Assembly (NCBI GenBank): GCA_014529385.2
Contig: CM043942.1
Span: 747,001 to 811,000, forward strand
Direction: 5' to 3'
Source: Adiantum capillus-veneris
Lineage: Eukaryota; Streptophyta; Polypodiopsida; Polypodiales; Pteridaceae
Length of the DNA: 64,000 nucleotides
The translations under genes and the position numbers were made by a program. Of the stretch, positions 33,482 through 44,622 are shown piece by piece. Every line of letters begins with the position of its first letter. Positions within the stretch are counted from its first letter, which is position 1. The notes under the pieces were generated by a model that searched no databases, had not been told where the DNA came from, and worked only from the letters and a program-made list of their open reading frames with translations.

Positions 33482-33884
33482 AGAAGGTTTCTCCTTTCTT
33501 GCTCAAGAAGGGAGGTCCTCAAGCTAGTTGTAAATGGTTGGTATTATTAATTGCATTTGAGTAAGTAGATTAGGAATTTTTCAGCCTTGCAATGCGTATG
33601 CCTTTGTGCAGATAACGAGGCATCACCATCGTGAGCTATGTTCTTAATAGTGGAGTCTTACGGGGCTTTCCTATGGCTTAACCACTATTGAGCTATTAGA
33701 AGCTTGACAAGAGCCGGTGCTCTTTTGGTGTTGAATGACTCTCTCTTCTATTCCTTGCAATTAATGGTATTTGAGCCACGAGTTTAGTAGCTTGAGTGCT
33801 TTTCTAAAGGGGTAAATAGGAGTAGCAACTAGGGCTTGAAGTACCAAAGTAAGCCTAAAAAGATTACATCTAAAAGTTGTTAGA

Positions 33885-35410
33885 ATGGCTAACAATAGTA
33901 AAGAGAGTCAAATTAATGTTGATAACTTTCATTTTGCTAATGATCAGGCTACTAATGATGCCCATATGCTTGTTAGCTATCTTGTTTCTAGGTTTCAACA
34001 AGCCATGGGCAATCCATCCCTCCAAAGTGAAGTGCAACGGCAACTTCCTGCTCATGGGATTCTCCAAACTCCCCACCATGACGAGAGAGTACCTAGGAAG
34101 CCTCCTAGTGAGACTCCTAAAAGAGGCGTCTCTCCGATTCAGGAAGAAGAAGGGGATCCATATGAAGGACTCAGAAATTTTCTTCTTGATGAAGCATCTC
34201 CTTCTCAAAGGAAAAATCAAGAGCCTCCATCGAAGGAACAAGAAAGAAGTGAGTCTCCTGCTACCTTGGCGGAGATGGCTCCATGAAGAGACGGCGGGCT
34301 AAACGCTCTCCATCACCTCCAAAATAGAGAAGACCATCGCACACTTCTCCACACCATAATTCAAAGAGGGATGGCAAAAAGCAAGAGAAGAAAAGGGCAG
34401 GAAAGAGGACACCCTCTTCTCCATCTTCTTCATCCTCTTCCTCTTATGAAAGTGATGGTGAAGACAAAGAAGATCAAGGCAAGAAAAAGGCGAGAAAGAG
34501 GTCACCCTCTTCTCCATCTTCCTCAAATTCTTCATCTTCTGAAGAAAGTGATGGTGCAACTTTTGAACCATCAAAAAGAAAAGGCCATAGGAAATCCTAT
34601 GCCACGTGAAAGAGGTTGTCCAAGCTCGAGAAGTTCAAAGAGGGAAAAAAGAGCATCTCTTTCCTTACCTACAATGGCACCTTTGGTGCTACGGATAAAG
34701 TCCTAGCCTTTATCCAATAACTTGATGCGGTGTTTGGAGATGAGGGCTTCACGGAGTCCTCTAAGTTATGCCATGTAGCTATGCACTTTCAAAAGTCCGC
34801 CAGGCAATGGTAGTCTAGTCTACGGGCCAAGGGTGAAGCTCCATGAACATGGAAATCTTTAAGAGCTTCCATTATGAAGCAGTTTTTTGGCCACCGATGC
34901 CAAAGACAAAGTACTTACCGAATGGCAAAGCTTGAAGCTCTCTCTCTATGAATCCATTCACAAATATGTAGACAAGTTTTGGGACTTACATCTCAAATCC
35001 ACTGTCTTCAAAAGGATGGATTTTGGAGAGAAAAAGCAACAATTTTGTGCGGGCTTAACCGAAGAAATGGTGGAGTATGTCAACTCCCAAAGGCCACGCA
35101 CCATATCAGCGGTTATGCACTATACTACGGTGGCTTCTTGAATCAAATACAAACAGGGGCTAAAAGAAATTCTAAGCCCACGGAGAACAAGGGCTCCAAT
35201 GAGCCTAAGGGGAAGGACAATGTCCAAAAGTCTCCTAAGGGAAATTCCAACAAAGCTAAGGAGAAGGGAGTTTACAAAGGTAGAAACAAACTCTCTCGTG
35301 AAGAGCTTGAAGTTATCGCAAGGATAACCGTTGTTTCAAGTGCGGTGAGCAAGGACATGCATACCACGCTTATCCCCAAAAAAACAACCTCCATGAGCCT
35401 CCTAGAGCTA
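33885..35410 (+). pseudogene. Gypsy 2 gag
   Basis: Starts MANNSKESQINVDNF and includes QQAMGNPSLQSEVQRQLPAHG, an acidic/serine-rich linker, a capsid-like piece (34887-35141, SLKLSLYESIHKYVDKFWDL) and a zinc knuckle near 35332-35373, CFKCGEQGHAYHAY, in which Tyr stands at the fourth ligand. Frames change at about 34290, 34600, 34880 and 35145, and there are several stops. Confidence 0.75.
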
Positions 35411-35488
35411 CCTTGATCGAAATCCAAGAGGAGGAAACTCACCACAAAGGATCTCCTCTATGCCATGCTTGGGGAAAGGTAAGAGAAC

Positions 35489-36004
35489 ATGATGCTTTTA
35501 TTCTCTTTCCCTGGTTCTACTCACAATTTCAAATCCACAGAGTTGGCCACCAAGCTAGGCATCCAAGCCTATGAGATGGGAGATGTCCTACCCACAGACG
35601 GTTCTTTCAAGGGGCAAGAAGCTTCAGTCACTCCCTTAATCGAGAAGTTGAGGCTCCATGTCCAAAGCTATGTGAACAAAGAGGACTTCTTTATCTCTCC
35701 TCTCAAGCACGAGGATGTAATCCTAGGGGCACCATGGTTTGATTGCATGGCTGCCAATGTTAAATTCCTTGAAAGGAAAATCTATGTTAGGTTCAGGGAA
35801 AAAGATATGTACATAGATGCTAAGCAAATGGGTAACACCATACCCATTGTACATATGCAAGATTTCAATAAGTCAATAAAGAGCTCTATTTCCGTGTACA
35901 TGATTTTTGTTAAAGATTCTCAAAATGAACCTAATGCTTTAGCAAAAGAAAATTTGAACAATCACAAAGAATTAGAGTTATCCAATTTTCTCAAGGGATT
36001 TTAA
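35489..36004 (+). pseudogene. Gypsy 2 protease
   Basis: The frame holds GSTHNFKSTELATKLGIQAY and ILGAPWFDCMAANVKFLERK. A 2-base deletion at about 35507 relative to gypsy 1 removes the active-site aspartate codon and shifts the frame, so this protease is dead. Confidence 0.8.
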
Positions 36005-36019
36005 GATGTCTTTATTGAC

Positions 36020-37480
36020 GACATCCCTTGTGAGCTACCTCCTAAACGAGGCAATGATGACCATACAATTGAACTTCCTCCAGGAAGTTCACCACCTAAT
36101 AAACCTCCTTATAGAGTTTCTCAAGCTCAACAAGAGGATATTATGAGGCAAGTGCATGAGTTAGTTGAGAAGGGCATGGTTATGCCTAGCTCATATCCAT
36201 TTTGCTCACCTGTGTTACTAGTGCAAAAGAAAGATGGCACATATCGCATGTGTGTCGACTATAGAGCACTAAATAGGATCACTATCAAGAATAGGTTTCC
36301 CGTTCCACGGGTAGAAGACCTATTTGATAAGCTACAAGGGTCCACTTACTTCAGAAGGATTGCCCTAACAAGTGGCTATCATCAAATAAGGATAGTTGAT
36401 CAAGACATTGTAAAGACTGCATTTTGCACTACATTTGGTCTTTACGAATATATTGTCATGCCTTTTGGCTTGACCAATGCAACAACCACATTCAACCGCT
36501 TGATGGAGAATCTATTCAGACCTCACCGAACCTTTACTGAGTGTTCTTTGATGATATCATCATCTACTCTAATTCATTACACGAACACAAGCAACATCTC
36601 CAGGTAATATTTCTAGTCTTAAGAGAGAATAAACTTTATGTTAATTGAAAGAAAAGTGAATTTTTCTTGCAAGAGATTCATTATTTAGGTCACATTATCT
36701 CTCAAGATGGCATCCAAATGGATCCATCAAAGTTAGAGGTAATAAAAGGATGGCCTAAACCAAGGAATCTTCATGAACTAAGAAGCTTTATAGGTATGTG
36801 TGCATACTATAGATGTTTCATAGATAAGTTCCCACTAATAGCAGGACCATTACATGACCTAACAAAGAAAAACGTTAGGTATACATGGTCTACCAAGGAG
36901 AATAATGCTTTCAAAAATCTCAAACAAAAGTTTATCTCTCAACCTGTGCTTACACTACCAGATCTCTCAAAGCCATTTGAGGTCCAATGTGATGCTTGTG
37001 GTGATTGCCTTGGAGCTGTTTTGCTTTAAGAAGGGCATGCCATAGCCTATGAAAGTTGAAGGCTCGATCCTGTTGAGCAATCTCTAGGCATATATGAAAA
37101 GGAACTCCTCGAAGTTCTACATTCCTTAGACTCATGGAAGAACTATTTATTGGGGACTCCTTTCATTCTGTGAACGGATCACCAAAGTTTTAAGTACTTC
37201 ATGATGCCGACCAAGCTCTCCGACAAACAAATGAGGTGGGAAAATTTTCTTTTGCAATTTCATTTTCATATTGCTCACATTGCTGGCAAGCATAATCAAG
37301 TAGTCGATGCACTCTCAAGACGGCCGAGAGTGAATGCGGTTTCCATAGCAACTCACAACAATCTATCTTCTATGATAGATGAGTATGCTATTGATCCCAA
37401 ATTTAAAGATGTGATTATGGTTATCTTCTCTATGGCAATAGACCATGCATTACTAACTCACTACGTGAGAAAGTAATGTA
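36020..37480 (+). pseudogene. Gypsy 2 reverse transcriptase and RNase H
   Basis: Reverse transcriptase starts near 36140 (MRQVHELVEKGMV) with VQKKDGTYRMCVDYRALNRI and [14 protein letters not shown]. The catalytic FFDDIIIYS is encoded near 36545-36572, after a frame change at about 36530. 36667-37029 gives YLGHIISQDGIQMDP and LRSFIGMCAYYRCFIDKFP. RNase H follows (FEVQCDACGDCLGAVLL, stop at 37027-37029, then KELLEVLHSLDSWKNYLL, and FHIAHIAGKHNQVVDALSR). Confidence 0.85.
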
Positions 37481-38723
37481 TGAATCTCATGCTCCTCCTT
37501 ATGCGAGGCATAGAAGGATTCAGTCTACCCTAAAAGGGATTGAAATGTATTTCTATTGGCATACCATGAAAGCAAATGTACAAGAGTATGTTTCTAAATG
37601 TGTGGTATGCCAAATTTGATAGAGGGAAGCAACCTGGATTGCTTCAACCTTTGCCAATCCCTAATTCACCATGGAAGAGCATATCCATGGATTTTATCTT
37701 TGGATTGCTTAAGTCTATCCATGGGAATACGGGAATATAGACGATAGTAGACAGGTTTAGTAGTAAACAAGCTCATTATATACCTATCAAAAAGACTATC
37801 AAAGTCGATCACATGGCAACCCTCTTCATTTCACAAATCTTCAAATACCATGGCTTGCCAATGTCCATAGTGTTGGATAGAGATTCTAGAATGACCAATA
37901 ATTTCTGGAAGGGTCTCTTTGAGAATTTAGGAACAAGGCTAAACTTCTCTTCGGCCTATCACCCGCAAATGGATGGCCAAAGTGAAATAGCTAACCTAAA
38001 AATTCTTGATCTACTAAAAGCATATGTAATGGAAGTAGATCAAAGATCCCAATGCCAGAAGTACTTACCCTTAGTGGAGTATGCCTACAATAACATTGTA
38101 CATACTTCCACGAGAAAAGCACCTTTCAAGGTAATTGAAGGAAGATCAAAAAGTCCCCTACTACTTAAGGTACATGGGAAGATCTTCGATGCAGATGAGT
38201 ATAGCCGAGACCCTATAAGAATCTTTCCAAAAAGATTAAGGATGCTATCTCTATCTCACAGCAAAGGCAAAAGGTTGTTGCTGATAAGCACAGAAGAGCC
38301 CAAGACTTTAAAGAAAATGATTTGGTCTTACTTAAATTTGCCAAGGCTCGATTAAGGCACACAACGGGCAAGAATCCTGCGAGACACCAAAAGTACTATG
38401 CTAAGTTAGCAACAAGGTACTATGGTCCCTTCCAGATTCTTGGGCCAATCAATGAGATGGCCTATCAACTCAAGTTTCCCAGCCATTGGCTCATACAAAA
38501 TGCTTTCCATGGGAGCCTACTAAAGCCTTAAAAAGGAGATCCATCTCAAGAACCAACTATTGAAGACCCACCGGAGATCGAGGACCAAGAAGAGGTGTTG
38601 CAGCCCGAGTCCATTCTTCGACATGAAGACAAGGTACTAAGAGGTGGTAAGACTATCCGATGATATCTTATTAAGTTTAAGAATTATCCTTTTAAAGATG
38701 CTAGATGGATGCAAGGAATACAA
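37481..38723 (+). pseudogene. Gypsy 2 integrase and chromodomain
   Basis: Integrase pieces: the zinc-binding region near 37500-37620, [13 protein letters not shown] (first Asp), IVLDRDSRMTNNFWK (second) and YHPQMDGQSEI (Glu). The C-terminus continues to SLLKP near 38528. The chromodomain reads PESILRHEDKV, YLIKFKNYPFKDARWMQG (about 38605-38718). The TTAA element starts five bases after the last recognisable codons. Confidence 0.82.
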
Positions 38724-38727
38724 TTAA

Positions 38728-40066
38728 CACTAGAATGGTAATAGGACACTTTTATGTCCTTGGACACTTTTGTGTCCTGTTAAGTGACCATTTTGCTTGA
38801 ATTATTTGAAGAGTATGAAAATGAATTTCTAGGTGCTATATATCCACAAAGTTGCCTTATGAGCTGAAAAAAGCTTAGCATTTTTTTTGGAGTATCGATC
38901 TCACCATTAACCTTACTCTTGCACAACATTTTTGAACCTAAACTGTGTGAAAAAACGGGTCCTATTTTTGGCTTTTTTTCAATTTTTGGCAACTATACCA
39001 CTCTAAACTTCATGTTTGTGAGGCTTAGATGGCTAGAGGTTAGGCCTTCATAGTTCTCAACATGTTTTGATGCTTGTAGGGAGAGCTAAGTGTTAAAATT
39101 GAAAGTTATGACCAATTTACAAGAATTGCATAATCCTGTTTTTTGGCCAAAATTAGCACTTTTATGATTTTTTTGGTGGCTTTCTTGATATCCAAATTGA
39201 ATTTTGATTGTGTAAGTGTAATGTATAACATAAATCTAATCTTCCTTGAGTTTTGGGGGACCTAATATGCTATATAGCATAGTATATGATGATGGTTGAG
39301 TTTTTTGATTGCTGAAGAATACGATACATTTTAGAGTAGCAAGTATAACTTTCTCAATATTGCTAGTTTCTTAGGCCAATTGTGTGTATTTTGTAGGTAG
39401 TAGCCATATCTAATCATAGAATACAAACTTGGCTAGATATTGAGTAGTTTCTATGGGTTTCTAGAGGTCATAATGTTAAACCCAGTTTTTTCATGTTTGC
39501 TGTATTTAGCACTTTATCATTGCCCCCAAGGTTCCAATTGTAAGAGATCCATTATCCTTTTGACATGCTCCATGGCTCCTTTTGAATCCAAAGGCCCAAA
39601 GGGAACTAAGAAAACATGTATATAGTATCTGTATTAAGCGTGACTATAGAAACTTTGATGATAGGTCCGCAGAATGGCAAAAATGCAACTTTTTTGTACC
39701 TATTTTTTTCACCCAAAAAAACATTAGTGAGGTAAAAGCAACCATATTTTTTGGTCACCAACCCATTGAAGTTAAAGGGGCATTTTATCTTATGTCCTAC
39801 AAAAATCCCCACTCTTATTTATACGCAATCAACCGTAAGAAATTACTGTTTTGGGCAAAATACACTGGTCCATCAACTTTGGAGGCTTGTAGTGACCAAG
39901 GGATGAGAAAAATTACAAGTTTCTCATTTTTCCCATATGTAGTAGTTATTGAACTATAAGCTCATGAAAGGATTTTTCAAAATGAGTGGATCTACTATGG
40001 TTTTGGAAATTTTTCCCAAAACCCTGAAAGGACACTTTTATGTCCTGTTAGGTTACCATTCTAGTG
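38728..40066. mobile_element. TTAA-flanked DNA transposon, piggyBac-like ends, non-autonomous
   Basis: The element begins CACTAGAATGGTAA and ends TTACCATTCTAGTG, perfect 14-bp inverted repeats, flanked by TTAA on both sides (38724-38727, 40067-40070). Gypsy 1 has the empty site with a single TTAA (minus strand, about 26660-26690, ACAACTTAAGGATAG). The ends resemble the piggyBac terminal repeat as I recall it (CCCTAGAAAGATA; 10 of 13 agree), and TTAA is that superfamily's target. Subterminal palindromes of the form GGACACTTTTATGTCC occur at 38744-38759 and 40030-40045, with a variant at 38762. I see no transposase; a 125-codon frame at 39582-39959 resembles nothing I know. Confidence 0.8.
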
Positions 40067-40070
40067 TTAA

Positions 40071-40429
40071 AGGATAACCTAAACCTTGTCAATGCTTACA
40101 ATTCTTTCCTAGAGTAAGCAAATGTACAAATGTCTTTATTGTGCACAAAAATGAAGTAGTATGCATGCTTAGGTCAAGTTTGTGGAGACGACGTCTCCCA
40201 AACACCAAGTAGAGCTTGTCACTCTACTATGGAAGATTGATAGGACTAATGTGCAAACATGCTTGCGGCAGCTTAGGCTCTCAAGCGCCAAATGGATTAG
40301 TCATCCATTCTAGAACGATGTCGTAGGGTAACATAGGGATCCTCTACCCGCTAGAAAAAGGACTAATGAATAGCCTTTATCTTCTCTATCCCATAGTCAA
40401 GGATGATTATGATTTCAAGAGAGAGGTAA
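40071..40429 (+). other. Gypsy 2 3' untranslated region and polypurine tract
   Basis: Non-coding sequence related in reverse to 26264-26655. It ends in GATTTCAAGAGAGAGGTAA (40411-40429), the polypurine tract next to the 3' LTR. Confidence 0.75.
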
Positions 40430-40547
40430 TGTCATAATAACTAATATCTAATTCTCCTAAATGATTTTCTCATGTTAAACTGATCATTTAATATGGGGAA
40501 GTGCTAGGGGAGAAAAAGTTAGAATATTGGTTGATCTGGCAGATCGG

Positions 40548-41389
40548 TGTCGGGGGATATGTGTTCAAAACATGAGCCTGGCAGGCGCCGGTGGGCCTCT
40601 GGCTGTGAGAGGTGTGAAAGAGAGAGAATAAGAACAACTGATGCAACTGACTCTGGCAATTGTCGTAATCATCAATTAATTGATTAATGCTTTGAGTACA
40701 ACTTAATTCTTAGCCAAGGTGGGTTGTTAACAACACCATCACTTATGTCATTTGCTAACTAGGAGTTTAAGCTCCCATTTACAGGATTAACCGGGTTGTT
40801 CACAACACCGGACTTAAGAGAATGTTTAATCAACCTTTGAACTGATGTCGGTGATGGAAATTTCCTCCTGTTTCTTTATCTACTTCAAATGCCTCGCAGA
40901 TTCTGCAAGCTTCGACTTTGCTCACTACCTTAATCGTTAAGCATCAATTATTGTCAATTATCCTATAACTTCCTGCTTTGCTGAGCTCTAACCCTTTTTC
41001 TTCTACCTTCGACTCCTTGCTTATCTCTCCTCTTTTCCGAGGCTTTGCTTTGTTTCTCTAATCCCGAGAGAGAGAGAGTGATTGCTTGGAATTTTTGTTT
41101 TGTTTAGGTCGATTGAGTATGACAGAGAGATTGCTTGGAGCTCTCGAACTCCTTCCGAATGCTTGTGCTCTCTCGAGCACAAGAAGAAACACCTTGCTTC
41201 GTCCTCTTGAAGCTCCTCGCATGCAAAAACCAAGACCCTCCTTCGTTTTCTTCACTTTGTAACCCTTCATATCCTCTTAATGCCCTTAACCCCTCTTTTC
41301 CATGCCCTTCAAATCTTCCTCTGGCCTCCTCCTTGCCGTGCCGGAGTTCTCCCTTCCTTCCCTTCCTCGCCTTGCTTTGGTAGTCGAAG

Positions 41390-41470
<81 letters not shown>

Positions 41471-41678
41471 AAATCTTTGCCTTGGTCCTCTTCTTCGAGC
41501 TCACTGGTCTCCCTTTCTCTTCTTCGAGTTCACGGTCTCTTGCCGAGCTCCCCTCGCTTTTCCGGCCTCCTTCTCAAGCAAAGCTCCGATTCCTTCTTCC
41601 TTCACAACTACACAACTTTCCGTCCATGCCTCTTACCCCCATCTCCCTTTGCTTCATCTCCCTCAAGCATCTCAAGGG

Positions 41679-41747
<69 letters not shown>

Positions 41748-43153
41748 GAAAATTCTTGATTTGTATCTTCGATACGAGAACAAGAGAGAGCGGGATTTTC
41801 TTCCTTCGAACTCCCCTTTTCTCCTCTTCTACTTCTTCGAGCTTCGCTTGCCGAGGATGAGAGCGAGAGAGATGGAGCTTGCTTGCTCCGAGCTTCCTCT
41901 TCCCCGGTCTCTCTTTCCATACCCTTTCTTCTATTTTCTCGCCACACGTTCTCCTTGTTTGCATGCCCTAAAACCTCTACAAATAACTTCCCCTCCCTTA
42001 GCAACGACGGCTGTGCATATGAATTGGCTCTTGATGACATGGCAACCACGGGTCCGCGCAGCACCAAATCCATCGGGATCAACACCAATTGATGCACACT
42101 GTCATGCTAAGCGTTTCTCGTTTCACCACCAAGAGCGTCCTCGCCTTCCCCTGCCTCGCGCCAGCAAAACAATCCTGCCGCCCGCTGACTGCCTTGCCCG
42201 CCATCACGCCTTTTTTTTTCCTTCACTTTCACACTAAAAAAAAACCCTTCATCACATTTGGCGTGCGTAGCTTCATGTCGACCAAAGCATTTCCAAGCAT
42301 GCCGCTCCGGTTCCCCTCAAGGACACCCCATTTGGCATACACTTCGACCTAGGATTTACATAGCACCACTTTCTCCGATAGCCCCGAGCCTGCAAGGTGC
42401 AAGCACAGGCAAATCCATTGGAGAAAGGCCTTCCTTTTGCATTCTGTTAAAGCAGCTCAAAAGTTCCACGCCATAGCTATGTAAAATGTACCGCAAGAGA
42501 CGACATTTAAAAAAAAATAAAATCAATCAAGCACTTATCGTGCTCTCTGAAGTGCCTCACATTCGGCATACATATCAACCAAAGCACTGCTTCCTCAAGC
42601 ACTTATTCTAATGCATTCAAAACCCAGGCTGCAGCTTAAAACTCCCAGATAGCACTCCAATCGAGCGGACCGGACTGCTCAGGAAGCGGCCTCCGGTAAA
42701 TCTTTAACGGCCAATAACTTGGCAACCAAAACTCCGATCACTGATCTGAAAAAACCGACGCACTCCACAAAGTGAGCACTTTAGGCCCGTGCATTCATTT
42801 CATTTCCGGCACCTCAGCTACAGTTGCCCAATCCAGTACGGATCTGTAATCGACTTAAACTTCAAACTGCCATAACTTCTTCACCGTAGCTCCAATCGAC
42901 GAGCCGTAAAGACAAGCCGATAGAGCACTTCAAGAACTGCAGTTCTAGATCATATGCTCACTTCAAGCATACTCATTTTTGGCATCATTAAGGCATCTGT
43001 TGGCCCTTTTAAGCCGCACCTGGCATACATTAATCATTCAACTTGGCCTGTTAACAAGCCTTGATCACTGCTCACTAAGTGTGTAGGCTTCAAAGAAGCT
43101 TAACATGCATTTCTCTGCTCTTTTTCTCTTCATGGCAGCAAAGTTGCACAACA
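40548..43153. mobile_element. Insertion in the gypsy 2 3' LTR, probably a solo LTR
   Basis: The 2,606-bp insert begins TGTCGGGGG and ends TTGCACAACA, so it has TG...CA ends as an LTR does. The flanks TCGG and CCGG could be a 4-bp duplication with one change. It holds no recognisable coding region. It contains two long GA tracts (41393-41464, 41681-41740) that produce long but meaningless Arg-Glu frames. No polypurine tract or primer site is seen, hence a solo LTR is the best guess. Confidence 0.55.
41393..41740. repeat. Two long (GA)n microsatellites
   Basis: (GA)n covers 41393-41464 and 41681-41740, separated by about 215 bases of C/T-rich sequence. Confidence 0.95.
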
Positions 43154-44622
43154 CCGGCCACAGTAGGGATCCAAAGGAGGGAAAATAGGGATCCAAAGGG
43201 GAGGCCATCTGCAAAAGAGCAATGTGCAACAATGGGATTTAAAGAACCTAAGGTTCAGCCCATTAAGACTTCAAAAATTCTAAGGTTCCAAAATTCTAAG
43301 GTTATGTCCAAAGGTCAAACACTAGGAAAATTGGATGCTTTGTGTGTGCTCAAAAAGTCTTCAAAGAATCCTACATAGGAGGGGGCGAGCCCTGGAAGTA
43401 GGGGATGAGAGAGAAACACACACTCACAAGCTCCTTTACACAAAGGGAATGAGGGACACATGTCAGCTCCTTAGCCTAGATGCCCATAAGGTGTACTCAA
43501 ATCCTATTGGATGGCCATGGAGGTGGATCAATGAGAATTAGGCTACAGTAAATATAGTTTAATTAATTTAAAAACACTTGATAGAAGAACCAATAAGAAT
43601 TAAGCTCTCTAGAAGACTATTGGCCAGTCTCCCACGGGGTCCAATGAGCATTCAGTAGCCCAATGGCTTGCCTGATTCCTATTGGCCAGGAGTCAAAGGG
43701 GTCCAATGAGAGTTTAGTTGCATTAATTAATTACCTAAAGCTCTCACAAAAGGGGAAAGGGGGACACATGCCAGAAGGCTATCACTTATGCTGCTTAAAT
43801 TTCATTGGCTAAGCTGGGAGAGGTCCAATGGGGTGAGAGCATGAGTATTTTGCATGAGGCGTCGACCAAGAGAGAGAGAGAGAGGGGGCTGAACTTTACA
43901 AGGCATGATTGCATACACACTCACACAATCTCATGTGTGAAGCAAGAAGACTCTCTCTCTCCTTCTCAAGCTTTAATGGAAATCTTATCACCTACTCCAA
44001 GCTTGTGAGAAGGGAGGCCTAACAACTCTTGGCTTTGTGATGCAAATCCAACCAAGATCCAAGCTTCAATGCATGCTCATCTCCTTTACCATGCTAATTA
44101 CTAAGCTAAGCTATGATAATATGAGTGATTATGTGAGGAGATATACATCTTTCTCATAAGACTACTCCTTCTTCCTCTTAATCTACTCTCATACCTGGCT
44201 AGCTCTCACCATCTTTGAAGGTGTGTGAGTTCTTGGATCTAAGACCGTGAGAGAATTGATGTTGTTTTTTATAAGTGTTTTGCTAGTGCTTGAAGTTTCC
44301 ATCTTCATTGCACTATCTAGTATTGAAGGAACACAAAGAATTGTATTGTAAAATGTCTCTCTTGATGGGAGAAACCATAATAAAAAGCCTTTTGGAGGAG
44401 GGACCCGCTCCATGTAAATCCGGTCATCAACTATTTTCAATAGCTTAATTTCTCTCTCTTTTGAAGTATTGTTCATGCTATCTAGCTAGGTGTTATACTT
44501 TTTTTCGCTCTCTCCATGCAAGCACTCTTGTTATTCTCATTAGGAATCTATTCTAATGAAATGCTCACTATGTTCATGCTATTTTCCACTACACACAAGT
44601 TATGAGGCCATTAAATGTTACA

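Larger units (their letters stand above)
31919..44622 (+). mobile_element. Gypsy 2: plus-strand chromovirus nested in gypsy 1
   Basis: Same family as gypsy 1, opposite strand. 5' LTR 31919-33468, primer binding site 33470-33481, gag to chromodomain 33885-38723, polypurine tract 40411-40429, and 3' LTR 40430-44622 split by a 2.6-kb insertion. The target duplication is AGAAT/AGCAT. A TTAA-flanked DNA element (38728-40066) sits after the chromodomain. Its coding frames are broken in many places. Confidence 0.92.
40430..44622 (+). mobile_element. Gypsy 2 3' LTR, interrupted by a 2.6-kb insertion
   Basis: Starts TGTCATAATAACTAATATC and ends AAATGTTACA. The LTR sequence runs 40430-40547, then continues at 43154 (CCGGCCACAGTAGGGATCC). 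Together the two parts are 1,587 bp, close to the 5' LTR. Confidence 0.88.

Noticed and set aside
39582-39959. 125-codon frame inside the TTAA element as a transposase
   Set aside because: No acidic catalytic pattern or cysteine-rich end expected of piggyBac transposases, and far too short. Left as non-coding.
41302-42237. 311-codon frame and overlapping long frames
   Set aside because: Made of two (GA)n tracts that translate as Arg-Glu or Ser-Leu runs on either strand; no domain and borders inside a repeat insertion.
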